Below, piece by piece: positions 43,320 through 51,340 of a stretch of DNA of 64,000 nt. Positions within the stretch are counted from its first letter, which is position 1, and every line of letters starts with the position of its first letter. The position numbers were made by a program, and so were the translations under genes. The notes under the pieces were generated by a model. The model saw only the letters and a program-made list of their open reading frames with translations. It was not told the DNA's origin and searched no databases. This stretch comes from JBBDWK01 sp040902885 (GTDB lineage Bacteria; Acidobacteriota; Terriglobia; Bryobacterales; Bryobacteraceae): the NCBI GenBank assembly GCA_040902885.1, contig JBBDWK010000046.1, forward strand, positions 62,001 to 126,000. Direction: 5' to 3'.

Positions 43320-44696
43320 TCAGCCCCAGACCCGGTTCTGTCCCCAGAGCGGCTTGACCATTTGCCTGTTGATCCTCCTGAGTTCGGCTTCGAGCGACTG
43401 TAGCAGGTCCGGCTTCTTAGAAGCCAGATCCTGCGTCTCCGGCGAATCACGAGCGAGATCGAAGAGCTGGAACGCAGGATCTTCCTTTCCGGGCTCTCGC
43501 TGCCGCACGATCTTCCAGTCGCCCTTACGCAGGGCCACGTTCATGCCGTAGCGCCAGAAGAGTGTTTCATGCGGCGGTTGGCTCGTGCGTGCAGCAAGCA
43601 GAGGCAGCAGGTTCACGCCGTCAAGAGCTTTCGGGGGCAGCTTGGCGCCCGCGGCGGCCACAGCGGTTGGAAGGATGTCTATGGCGCTCACGGGGTGCTC
43701 GATCACCCGGCCCGGCGGAATCGTGCCCTGCCACTGCACCAGAAAAGGAACCCGGATGCCGCCCTCGAAAAGCTGCCCTTTGCCGCCGCGGAGCGGCTTG
43801 TTCGAGGAGGTTAATTCGGCGGTCGGACCGCCATTGTCGCTGATAAAGAAAACGAGCGTATCCTCGTTGAGTCCGTGCCGCCGCAGACGATCGAGTATTT
43901 CTCCGATCCCTTGGTCGAGCGGCGCCAGCATGCCGGCGAAGACGCGACGCTGTCCGTCATGGATGGAGTGCTTGAAACGGCGCACGTCGGTCACCTTGGC
44001 CTGCATCGGACTGTGGATGGCGTTGTAAGGCAGGTAAAGGAAAAAGGGATGATCCTTGTGCCGGTCGATGAAGGATACCGCTTCTCGCGTGAAGGCGTCT
44101 GTCAGGTATTCCTTCTCTTCGACGGCATCTTCCCCTCGCAAGATGGGGTTCGAGTCGTCGTAGGGAGGCTCGTTGACGCGCAGCCTCGTGATCATGCCAC
44201 GATAGGGCAGCGGAGCGAAGAAATGCCCCTCGTGCAGAAAGCCGAAAAACTCGTCGAATCCCCTCTGCAACGGGAGATGGCGGCTGTCCGCGCCGAGGTG
44301 CCACTTCCCGACCATACCCGTCGCGTAGCCGGCCTGCTTCAGACAGTCGGCCATGGTGGTTTCATCCAACGGAAGCCCAACCCCCGGCTTCAGACTTTCG
44401 GGGCCGATCAGGTTGAACTCGTGGCCGAACCGCGTCTGGTAGCGGCCCGTCAGGAAGCCCGCTCTCGAGGGGCAGCAGACGGGCGCGCTGACATAGCTCT
44501 GCGTCATCCGCACGCCATTCCTGGCTATCGAATCGATGTGCGGGGTAGGGATTTCGGGGTTGCCCATGCAGCCGAGTTCGCCATAGCCGAGGTCGTCCGC
44601 GACGATGAACACTACATTCGGCTTACGGATGGCTGCGGCGCGGCCGATCGTGGCGACCCCCGTGGCGGTGAGGAATTGCCTGCGTGTAAGGGACAT
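43320..44696 (-). CDS. exported sulfatase (arylsulfatase type)
   Basis: 458 residues with a Tat-like leader (MSLTRRQFLTATGVATIGRA). Metal residues are at VFIVADDLGYGELG (D34, D35). The formylglycine motif C-x-P-S-R is at residues 74-78 (CCPSRAGFLTGR), so Cys74 would be converted to formylglycine. GMVGKWHLGADSRHLP and FFISDNGGPTAEL follow in the expected order. It would desulfate a sulfated sugar or ester in the periplasm. TATTCT sits 7 nt before ATG 44696. No maturase gene is visible in this window. Confidence 0.93.
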   Translation of the reverse strand: MSLTRRQFLTATGVATIGRAAAIRKPNVVFIVADDLGYGELGCMGNPEIPTPHIDSIARNGVRMTQSYVSAPVCCPSRAGFLTGRYQTRFGHEFNLIGPESLKPGVGLPLDETTMADCLKQAGYATGMVGKWHLGADSRHLPLQRGFDEFFGFLHEGHFFAPLPYRGMITRLRVNEPPYDDSNPILRGEDAVEEKEYLTDAFTREAVSFIDRHKDHPFFLYLPYNAIHSPMQAKVTDVRRFKHSIHDGQRRVFAGMLAPLDQGIGEILDRLRRHGLNEDTLVFFISDNGGPTAELTSSNKPLRGGKGQLFEGGIRVPFLVQWQGTIPPGRVIEHPVSAIDILPTAVAAAGAKLPPKALDGVNLLPLLAARTSQPPHETLFWRYGMNVALRKGDWKIVRQREPGKEDPAFQLFDLARDSPETQDLASKKPDLLQSLEAELRRINRQMVKPLWGQNRVWG

Positions 44697-44703
44697 CCGT
44701 CTA

Positions 44704-44709
44704 AGAATA
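44704..44709 (-). promoter_or_regulatory. -10 element (TATTCT) 7 nt before the sulfatase ATG
   Basis: Minus-strand TATTCT, 7 nt, ATG 44696, without a ribosome-binding site. It lies 40 bp downstream of the tRNA-Cys gene on the same strand. Confidence 0.4.
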
Positions 44710-44748
44710 GAACTTTAGGACTAAGAGCCGAAAATCGCTTGAAATCAG

Positions 44749-44823
<75 letters not shown>

Positions 44824-44867
44824 GTCTGGTGGGTCACCTACCAGAATAACTCCGACGGACGCGATAC

Positions 44868-45968
44868 TCAATCGCGATAAGCGCACAGAACGTTCCAGTA
44901 GCGTTCGGCAGCCAGATTCAGATCGTGATGGCGGCGGATGTGCTCGGCGGCGCGGCGCCCGATCTCCGGGCCGGCGTCCCGGAACGATGCCAGCCAGTGC
45001 ATGTAGTGGGCGAGCAGTTCGCTTTCGGCGATTCCACTGTCTACACGGATGCAACCCGTCTCCGGGTAGCGCTCGTTCTCCGCGCCCGCTGTCAGTAGCA
45101 CCGGCCGTCCGGCCCCCATAAGCTGGATGCTCACCGCCGAAGTCTCTCCGGCGGCAGGATAGCGCAAGTTGATGCAGGCATCCACCGCCGCTTCACATTT
45201 CCGGAAGACATCCGCCGGCAGATGTCCGATGTGGCGAACTCCGGGTTGGGCCATCAGCGGAAGCGCGGCGCGAGCCAGGTCCGTCGAGACGAAAGAGCCC
45301 GCCACCAGAAGCTCCAAGCGCAGCCCCCGCTCACGCAATTTTTGAAACACGCGGAGGATGGGAAGCAGCCGCTTCGATTCGCGCAGGTACCCAAACACCC
45401 CGAACAGAAAGGCTGCGGGCGAAAGGCCGAGCGTCTGCCGGAAGCGAAGACGCTCACTCTCCGAAAGCGGCGCTTGCGGGCGGAAGAGGCAAGGGATCTC
45501 GATCACCGGCGTCTTCGCCGAATGGCTTCGGACAAGGTCAGCCGCCGCCGGGTTGTGTACGATGACGGCTCTCGACGCTTCCGCGATACGCCGCAGCATC
45601 GGGTACCGGAAGAACGCGGCATCGGAGCCGGAGACGGCCCGCCGCCGCCACATCTCTTCGGCCAGTCCGCGATGCCACCCCCCATAGTTGTAAACGAACT
45701 CCTCAACGTACTCTTCTCGGGGAAGCGCGCCCAGGTAGAAATGCTGCAAGACGGCATCGTGCAGGACCACCACCCCGGGATGCGCCAGAGCCTGCGCATG
45801 GATGGAACGGTGCAAGGGGTTGTTGCCGAGGTGATAGAGCGCCACGTCCGCCCGGCTGCTTCCCACCTCGACCGGCCCGAATCGCCGCAATGCGCCCAGC
45901 AGCGCCGAGGAATAGTCCGCCACGCCGGAGCGGGCTGGCGGAAGGGGAGAGAAGAATCCTGCGCGCAT
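44868..45968 (-). CDS. glycosyltransferase family 4-like protein
   Basis: 366 residues. ATG 45968 is chosen because it follows the YggS stop by one base and gives a normal N-terminus (RAGFFSPLPPARSGVADYSS); the longer frame to 46106 only overlaps yggS. The GT-B fold shows the glycine-rich start, FLFGVFGYLRESKRLLPIL (inter-domain strand) and ACINLRYPAAGETSAVSIQL with the acceptor/donor loop of GT4 enzymes. No membrane segments, so cytosolic or peripheral. It probably adds a sugar to a glycan or lipid acceptor. It is translationally close to yggS, an unrelated function. Confidence 0.85.
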   Translation of the reverse strand: MRAGFFSPLPPARSGVADYSSALLGALRRFGPVEVGSSRADVALYHLGNNPLHRSIHAQALAHPGVVVLHDAVLQHFYLGALPREEYVEEFVYNYGGWHRGLAEEMWRRRAVSGSDAAFFRYPMLRRIAEASRAVIVHNPAAADLVRSHSAKTPVIEIPCLFRPQAPLSESERLRFRQTLGLSPAAFLFGVFGYLRESKRLLPILRVFQKLRERGLRLELLVAGSFVSTDLARAALPLMAQPGVRHIGHLPADVFRKCEAAVDACINLRYPAAGETSAVSIQLMGAGRPVLLTAGAENERYPETGCIRVDSGIAESELLAHYMHWLASFRDAGPEIGRRAAEHIRRHHDLNLAAERYWNVLCAYRD

Positions 45969-45969
45969 C

Positions 45970-46641
45970 TTACCGGTTGAGGAAGGCTTTGCGGCTTCCG
46001 AACAGGGCCGTTCCCACGCGCACATGGGTGGCGCCCTCTTCGATGGCCACTTCCAGGTCGTGGGACATACCCATGGAGAGGCAAGGCAGCCCGTGCTGGC
46101 CGGCAAGTTCTTTCAATCGCCGGAAGTAGGTCCGTGAATCCTCGGCTGTGTCCGACCATGGCGGCATGGTCATGAGACCCACCAGATTCAGATTCGGGAG
46201 CGCGCGAATCGCGTCGAGCAGCGGTGGGAGCTGGGCCGGCTCCACCCCGTGCTTGGTTTCCTCCGGCGACAGCTTGACCTCCGCCATGACATCCAGAGAG
46301 CGATTGGTCGCATTGAGCCGCTTGGCAAGCCTTTCATTATCTATGGTTTGTATCGAATGGAAGAGCTCCGCGGCCGCGGCTGCCTTATTGGATTGCAGAT
46401 GACCTATGAAGTGAAACCGGATACCCGGAAGATCGCGAACTTCGGGATATTTTCCCGCGAATTCCTGGACGTAATTCTCACCGAATTCTCGGAGGCCCAA
46501 CTCGTATGCTTCGAGGATCGCGGAAGCCGGGAAGACCTTGGTGACCGCCAGGAGGGTGATTTCCTTGGGGGATCTGCCCACTCGCGCGGCGGTCGTGCGG
46601 ATACGCTCTTCGACAAGTCCCAATCGGTCTCTCAGTAGCAT
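45970..46641 (-). CDS. yggS: YggS/PLPBP-family pyridoxal-phosphate homeostasis protein
   Basis: 223 residues, ATG 46641. PLP-binding Lys35 lies in LLAVTKVFPAS, followed by LREFGENYVQEFAGKYPE, FHFIGHLQSNKAA and MGMSHDLEVAIEEGATHVRVG (phosphate-binding region). These are the standard landmarks of the family, which keeps free PLP and amino-acid pools in balance in the cytosol and has no known catalytic reaction. The glycosyltransferase gene begins one base after its stop. Confidence 0.95.
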   Translation of the reverse strand: MLLRDRLGLVEERIRTTAARVGRSPKEITLLAVTKVFPASAILEAYELGLREFGENYVQEFAGKYPEVRDLPGIRFHFIGHLQSNKAAAAAELFHSIQTIDNERLAKRLNATNRSLDVMAEVKLSPEETKHGVEPAQLPPLLDAIRALPNLNLVGLMTMPPWSDTAEDSRTYFRRLKELAGQHGLPCLSMGMSHDLEVAIEEGATHVRVGTALFGSRKAFLNR

Positions 46642-46711
46642 TTCTTACCGGGTCTTGGCGAAAACCCGCGACAAACTCGATTTTTCTTGTTCCAATATAC
46701 AGGATTCGGAG

Positions 46712-46717
46712 TATACT
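46712..46717 (+). promoter_or_regulatory. -10 element (TATACT) upstream of the receiver-domain gene at 46761
   Basis: TATACT in an AT-rich stretch, with TTGTTC at 46687-46692 as a weak -35 (19 nt spacing). A leader of about 35 nt would contain the GGAAAGGA ribosome-binding site at 46743-46750. This is a conventional leadered promoter. Confidence 0.4.
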
Positions 46718-46760
46718 CGGATTTAAACGCATTACACCCCTCGGAAAGGATCCACGCCCG

Positions 46761-47207
46761 ATGCCGACGGCACGATTCAGGCGGGAGTCTCCCAAAGAGA
46801 GCCTGGAATTAGCCCGAGTATTATTGGTCGATGACGATGTAGCTTCAAGGCTTACGCTGCAAACCGTGCTCGAAGCTGGGGGCTACTCCGTGGAAGTCGC
46901 GGCTACGGCTGCGGAGGCCGTCGTCAAGCTGGATGCCGGCGAGTATCAGTTGGTCCTGACCGATTTGCGAATGGAATCTCCCGAAGCTGGGCTTAAGGTG
47001 ATTCGTCACGCCAAGTTGCAGCCGTATAAGCCGGCCACCGCCGTAGTAACCGCCTACCCCGACCACGAACTGCCTTCCATGGGTTTCCAACGGGATGTCT
47101 TCGTCGAAACAGAGGATGTGCCCACACTGCTCACCAAGGTTGCCGATATGATCGGGACTCGGGCAACCCGTCGTGTGGAGCGGGCGCTCCGTCAGGCAGC
47201 CTCCTAG
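46761..47207 (+). CDS. receiver-domain protein with altered switch residues
   Basis: 148 residues, ATG 46761 after GGAAAGGA. The receiver fold has VLLVDDDVASRLTLQTV, acceptor D68 (LVLTDLRMES) and Thr97 (AVVTAYPD). The beta-5 Lys-Pro that follows in normal receivers is replaced by VFVETEDVP, so the conserved Lys is missing. The C-terminal helix is basic (RATRRVERALRQA). It may be a pseudo-receiver that signals without normal phosphorylation. It stands alone. Confidence 0.85.
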   Translation: MPTARFRRESPKESLELARVLLVDDDVASRLTLQTVLEAGGYSVEVAATAAEAVVKLDAGEYQLVLTDLRMESPEAGLKVIRHAKLQPYKPATAVVTAYPDHELPSMGFQRDVFVETEDVPTLLTKVADMIGTRATRRVERALRQAAS

Positions 47208-47316
47208 AATCCCCCGTCAATCGATGGTTTGAGAACAGCGAGCGGTAAGTCGCGTATCGAAGAACGCACGCCCTTTCCACGCTCAGCCGGTAAATTGAGG
47301 AGTGAAGGAGGGGTTC

Positions 47317-47682
47317 ATGCAACCTGTCTTGCGAAACGTCACCATCATTGCCGCCGCTGCCGGTTTGGTATTCGCGGTCGGCGCGCTCCGCGCACAGTCG
47401 GAGCGTCGTAGTGCTGAGGTTGAGATTGAAGGCTTTCCCACTCAGATCGACTCGAAGGCCGGAACATTTGTGATCGCCAATCCGACCAAGGTTGAAGGCA
47501 CTGCGTCCCGTCCCCAATTCTCGGTGGCAACCACGGACAGAACGGAATATGAGGATCGGAACGGCAAAGAGGTGGACCGCGCCAGTTTCTTCTCGAAGCT
47601 CAGCGAGAAAGTCAAAGTCGAGGTGGAGGGCCGCCTCAAGGAGAACACGCTCGTAGCCGACGAGGTCCAGATCGAGGATTAA
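47317..47682 (+). CDS. small exported protein, DUF5666-like beta domain
   Basis: 121 residues; ATG 47317 follows GGAGG. A signal peptide (QPVLRNVTIIAAAAGLVFAV) precedes a single beta-rich domain: EVEIEGFPTQIDSKAGTFVI, VDRASFFSKLSEKVKVEVEG and LVADEVQIED, the pattern of DUF5666 (OB-like) domains that are often found in bacterial envelope proteins. The function is unknown. It is convergent with the hydrolase gene and overlaps its stop by 4 nt. Confidence 0.75.
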   Translation: MQPVLRNVTIIAAAAGLVFAVGALRAQSERRSAEVEIEGFPTQIDSKAGTFVIANPTKVEGTASRPQFSVATTDRTEYEDRNGKEVDRASFFSKLSEKVKVEVEGRLKENTLVADEVQIED

Positions 47683-48305
47683 AGGCTCTCCACAACCCGC
47701 TCGAAATCGTCCAGCGCTCCGGCGAAGAAGTGGTCCCGGGCTTCCACCCAAATCAGCCGCTTCGGCTCGCCCGCCCGCGCATAGACTTCTTCCAGCTCCG
47801 GACGCGGCCCGTGCTCATCGTTGGCGCTCTGAATGAAGATCTTCGGAACGGCGCACGCCCCGAGTTCGGGATGGTTGCCGCGCCGCGTGGGATAGCCAAC
47901 CGCGATCACCCGGCTTGGATCCGCCGCGCGGTCTCCGCAGGCGAGCCGCAGGGCGATTCGGGAGCCGAACGAAAATCCGGCCAGCGAGTACGGCAGCTCC
48001 GGGTATTGCCGGCGCAGCCACGCAAGCGCCGCGGCCGCATCCTCCATCTCGCCGATGCCGTTGTCGTGCTCGCCCGCGCTCCGACCCACACCCCGAAAAT
48101 TGAAACGGAGGATCACAGATCCCGCGTGTCTCAAGCCTCGCGCCAGGCGGTAGACGACTTTGTTGTGCATCGTGCCGCCGAAGAGCGGGTGGGGGTGGCA
48201 CACGAGACAGGCTTCACGGGGAGCACCCTCTTCGGGTTCCTCGAGAAGCGCTTCCAATTGTCCGGCGGGGCCCGGCAGCAGGTAGGATTCGATGCGGCGC
48301 GCCAA
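47679..48305 (-). CDS. alpha/beta hydrolase of the dienelactone-hydrolase-like (YitV/esterase) type
   Basis: 208 residues; the first codon is TTG 48305, 2 nt after the YajQ stop. The family signature HPHPLFGGTMHNKVVYRLA is near residue 38. The nucleophile elbow is GFSFGS (S112) and the late Asp/His lie in IFIQSANDEHGPRPELEE and ARDHFFAG. It is a cytosolic esterase-like protein; no substrate can be proposed. It is the last gene of the minus-strand rsmB operon and overlaps the convergent DUF5666-like gene. Confidence 0.85.
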   Translation of the reverse strand: MARRIESYLLPGPAGQLEALLEEPEEGAPREACLVCHPHPLFGGTMHNKVVYRLARGLRHAGSVILRFNFRGVGRSAGEHDNGIGEMEDAAAALAWLRRQYPELPYSLAGFSFGSRIALRLACGDRAADPSRVIAVGYPTRRGNHPELGACAVPKIFIQSANDEHGPRPELEEVYARAGEPKRLIWVEARDHFFAGALDDFERVVESL

Positions 48306-48307
48306 CT

Positions 48308-48808
48308 TCAGAACGTCCGGTAGTTGGTGAACTGCATATCGATGCCGAAATCGGACTCTTTCAGCACCCGCATGACCTGCTGGAGCGTGTCGCGGTCCCG
48401 TCCGCTGACCCGCACCAGATCTCCCTGGATGGCCGCCTGCACCTTGAGCTTGCTGTCCTTGATCTTCTTCACAATCGCGCGCGCCTTCTCGGTGGGAATG
48501 CCCTGTTGGAGGGTGATCTCCTGACGAACGGTGGAGCCGGCGGCCGGGATGACCGTTCCGTAGCTCAGGGCTTTCAGCGGCACTTTCCGCTTGACCAGCT
48601 TCTGTTCCAGAATCTCGATCACCGCCTTGAGCTTGAACTCATCCTTGCTGGCGAGCAGGATCTTCTTCTCCTTCTCGTTGAACTCCACGCTGGAGTTGGA
48701 GTCCTTCAGATCGTAGCGCGTGTGTACTTCCTTGACCGTCTGCTGAACGGCGTTGGAGACTTCCGGCAACTCAACTTCGGAGACCACATCGAAACTATTG
48801 TCCGGCAT
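48308..48808 (-). CDS. yajQ: YajQ-family nucleotide-binding protein
   Basis: 166 residues, a full-length YajQ: MPDNSFDVVSEVELPEVSNA at the start, then KKILLASKDEFKLKAVIEIL, PLKALSYGTVIPAAGSTVRQ and RVSGRDRDTLQQVMRVLKES. Two ferredoxin-like folds. Family members bind nucleic acid and in some bacteria cyclic di-GMP. Its ATG overlaps the end of the preceding receiver gene by 14 nt, so the pair is translationally coupled, which supports a signalling role. Confidence 0.95.
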   Translation of the reverse strand: MPDNSFDVVSEVELPEVSNAVQQTVKEVHTRYDLKDSNSSVEFNEKEKKILLASKDEFKLKAVIEILEQKLVKRKVPLKALSYGTVIPAAGSTVRQEITLQQGIPTEKARAIVKKIKDSKLKVQAAIQGDLVRVSGRDRDTLQQVMRVLKESDFGIDMQFTNYRTF

Positions 48809-49382
48809 ATTTCTCGGTTCGCAGGGGCTGTGCCTTCTCGGCGGCGGGCGGGCGTTGGGCGTTCAATGCGATCAGGACGCGCTCGGTAATCTCGTCGACC
48901 AGCTTCTCCATGGACGCGTCCACGGCCAGCGTCACAGCGGCACGAACGCGGCCCGGATCGACCACGGCCACCGGCTGTTGCGCTTTTTTCGGAGCGGGCG
49001 CCGGCCGGGACGGGACGTCTTCGCCCAGCAGCGGCTTGACGGCATCGATGAGCACCGACGCTTCGAAGGGCTTCTTCAGCAGACCGTCGGCTCTTACGCG
49101 CCGCACTTCGCTGTCCTCGACCGTCACCAGCGCTCCCGCGGTCAAAAGAACCTTGATGTGCCCGCTAAAGGCGCTGTTCTTGACATGTTCGCAAATTTCG
49201 AAACCCGTGCGTCCGGGAAGCGAGACATCGGCCAAAATCAGATCCGGGTCCACGTCCTCCAGACGTACCAGCACCGTATCGCCGTCGGTGAGCGTCACTA
49301 CCTCAAATCCTTCCTCGCGGAGGATTCGCTCGCCCATACGCTGCGCGTGCGGGCTGTCGTCGGCGAGCAGGATGCGGCTCAT
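48795..49382 (-). CDS. response regulator, receiver plus short helical tail
   Basis: 195 residues from ATG 49382, which overlaps the TGA of the BamD-like gene. The receiver is complete: LLADDSPHAQRMGERILREE, acceptor D52 (LILADVSLPG), VLLTAGAL and LLKKPF (K104). After a Pro/Ala-rich linker (about residues 118-140) comes a helical tail (RVRAAVTLAVDASMEKLVDE) without a DNA-binding domain. The coupling to a BamD-like lipoprotein gene and YajQ suggests a role in envelope or motility signalling; the target is unknown. Confidence 0.88.
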   Translation of the reverse strand: MSRILLADDSPHAQRMGERILREEGFEVVTLTDGDTVLVRLEDVDPDLILADVSLPGRTGFEICEHVKNSAFSGHIKVLLTAGALVTVEDSEVRRVRADGLLKKPFEASVLIDAVKPLLGEDVPSRPAPAPKKAQQPVAVVDPGRVRAAVTLAVDASMEKLVDEITERVLIALNAQRPPAAEKAQPLRTEKYAGQ

Positions 49383-50608
49383 TTCTGGCGATTGCTCTTC
49401 TTCTTGTCGTCTTCCTTCTGCTTCTTGTCGTTCTTCGCGGGCGCCGGCTGCCGGTTGGACGGTAGCGGTTCGTTCTGGCTCGTCGCCTGCGCGCCCTGCT
49501 GGCCGTTGCCATTGGCTGCCCCGGCTGCGGGAGGATTCTGCCGCGCGTCCGGCTGCGTATCGAGCGCCGTGGGATCGGTGACCGTGGAGACGGAGACGTC
49601 GGCGGTCACGCCCGTAGTTCCATCGCCTGGCGTCGGAACGCTGGCTGGAACCGCGGGCCGCAGCGTATTCATCGCGGGGGCGCCGGACTTGGCGGCCATG
49701 CGCACATCCGGGCTCTTGCGGAAGATTCCCCACACGTTGCTCATTACGCCCGCCTTCTCCCTATGTTCCAGTTCGTACTTCATGCGGGCATAGGCTACCG
49801 GATCGGCCTCCGGCACGGGGCGCCCCAGGGCCTGGAGCCTGGATTTGGCTTCATCGGCACGAACGCTCAGCGGATACTCGCGGACGATGCGGGTGTATGC
49901 ATTCGCGGTTTTCTCCTCGAAGCGGTCGCCCATCTTCGAGTACGAATCCGCAAGCTGCCACAGCGCCTCGTCGGCTGCGCTGAAAAGGGGATAGTGGTTG
50001 ACCACGCCTTCCAGACGGTTGGCCGCCGCCGGGTAGCTGCCTTTGTGGTGGTAGAAGACGCCGGCGCCGTACTCGTGCTGGGCGATTACCTCCTGCACAT
50101 CCCGCAGCATCTGCTCAGCTTCGGGAACGTACCTGCTGTTGGGAAACTGGGTCATCACCTGGCGGCATTCATCCTCCGCGCGCATGGCGTGCTGGGGATC
50201 GCGATCGGGCTTCTCCATCTGCCTGTAATGGATGCCGCACACCTTGAACTGCGCCTCGGAGGCCTCCTCCATGGTGGGGTAAAAGAGGATGAAGTCTTTA
50301 TACTCGGCCTCCGCCTGCGCGAGTCCGTGCGAGCCGCCCTCGCGGAACCAACTGTCGGCGATGGCCAGCTTGGCCTTGGCCAGATACTCGCTGGCGTCGT
50401 ATGTGCTGATCAGCGTCTGCAAGGTGAGACGCGCTATATCGAAGCGGCTGCGCTCGATATCGGCAATGGCCTTATCGAACAGCACCTTGTCCGGCTGCAG
50501 GGTGTCCTTGCCGATGGGGTTTTCGTACTTCTTCCTCCGGCACGCGGACGAGGTAAGAAGTCCCGCTATTGCGGCGAACAAGATCAATACGCGAAAAGAA
50601 TGCCTCAT
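49379..50608 (-). CDS. BamD-like outer-membrane lipoprotein with a long low-complexity tail
   Basis: 409 residues; ATG 50608 chosen (an upstream ATG at 50626 adds six). Lipobox: SSAC after a hydrophobic leader (MRHSFRVLILFAAIAGLLTS). Tandem TPR-like repeats follow (FDKAIADIERSRFDIARLTL; YKDFILFYPTMEEASEAQFK; AEDECRQVMTQFPNSRYVPE; NHYPLFSAADEALWQLADSY), as in BamD, which helps insert outer-membrane beta-barrels. BamD is about 245 residues; here a Pro/Ala/Asn/Gln-rich tail from about residue 310 ends in a very basic DDKKKSNRQK. The tail is unusual. Its stop overlaps the receiver gene (ATGA). Confidence 0.85.
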   Translation of the reverse strand: MRHSFRVLILFAAIAGLLTSSACRRKKYENPIGKDTLQPDKVLFDKAIADIERSRFDIARLTLQTLISTYDASEYLAKAKLAIADSWFREGGSHGLAQAEAEYKDFILFYPTMEEASEAQFKVCGIHYRQMEKPDRDPQHAMRAEDECRQVMTQFPNSRYVPEAEQMLRDVQEVIAQHEYGAGVFYHHKGSYPAAANRLEGVVNHYPLFSAADEALWQLADSYSKMGDRFEEKTANAYTRIVREYPLSVRADEAKSRLQALGRPVPEADPVAYARMKYELEHREKAGVMSNVWGIFRKSPDVRMAAKSGAPAMNTLRPAVPASVPTPGDGTTGVTADVSVSTVTDPTALDTQPDARQNPPAAGAANGNGQQGAQATSQNEPLPSNRQPAPAKNDKKQKEDDKKKSNRQK

Positions 50609-50658
50609 GAAACACCTAATATCCATCCATCGCCCGCACCTCTGACTCTGCGATGGTA

Positions 50659-51333
50659 TCAAACCCGAACCGCGGTTGCCTCCTCGGCGTACCGGCGCAG
50701 GCCGGACACGGCCGCTGCGGGATTGGAACTGTGAAAGATCGCCGAGCCGGCGACAATCCAGTCGCAGCCCGCCTGTACCGCCTGGGCGACGTTGTTCATC
50801 GTAATGCCGCCGTCGATCTCGATAGGAAATGCGAGTCTGAGATCGCGGCGCCGCTCGTCCAGCCGGCGCACCTTGTTGAGTACCCTGGGAATGAACTCCT
50901 GTCCGCCGAACCCCGGGTTGACGCTCATTACCAGCACGAAGTCGGCCAGTTCGAGCACCTCCTCGATGGCCGAGACGGGGGTAGCGGGATTGATTACCAC
51001 TCCGGCGCGCGCGCCTTCGCTTTGAATCAGGCGCAACGTGCGGTCCAGATGGGGACACGCTTCCTGATGGACCGAGACCTGGTCGGCTCCCGCCTCGATG
51101 AAGAGGGGCGCATAGCGGTCGGCATCCTCGATCATCAAATGCACATCGAGCGTGAGACGTGTGGCTCCGCGGATACACCTGACCACTGGAGGTCCCAGCG
51201 TCAGGTTCGGCACAAAATGGCCGTCCATTATATCCACATGCAGCATGGAGATTCCTGCGGCCTCCACACGCGCGATATCCTCGGCCAGCCGCGCAAAATC
51301 GGCCGAGAGGATAGATGGAATGATTTGAACCAT
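50659..51333 (-). CDS. rpe: ribulose-phosphate 3-epimerase
   Basis: 224 residues. The Rpe signature runs through: IIPSILSADFARLAEDIARV at the start, MLHVDIMDGHFVPNLTLGPP with the metal-binding His/Asp, LDVHLMIEDADRYAPLFIEA, LVMSVNPGFGGQEFIPRVL and EIDGGITMNNVAQAVQAG. It interconverts ribulose 5-phosphate and xylulose 5-phosphate in the pentose phosphate pathway (cytosol). It begins 7 nt after the rsmB stop and precedes the BamD-like gene by 50 nt, in the same operon. Confidence 0.97.
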   Translation of the reverse strand: MVQIIPSILSADFARLAEDIARVEAAGISMLHVDIMDGHFVPNLTLGPPVVRCIRGATRLTLDVHLMIEDADRYAPLFIEAGADQVSVHQEACPHLDRTLRLIQSEGARAGVVINPATPVSAIEEVLELADFVLVMSVNPGFGGQEFIPRVLNKVRRLDERRRDLRLAFPIEIDGGITMNNVAQAVQAGCDWIVAGSAIFHSSNPAAAVSGLRRYAEEATAVRV

Positions 51334-51340
51334 TTGTGGA

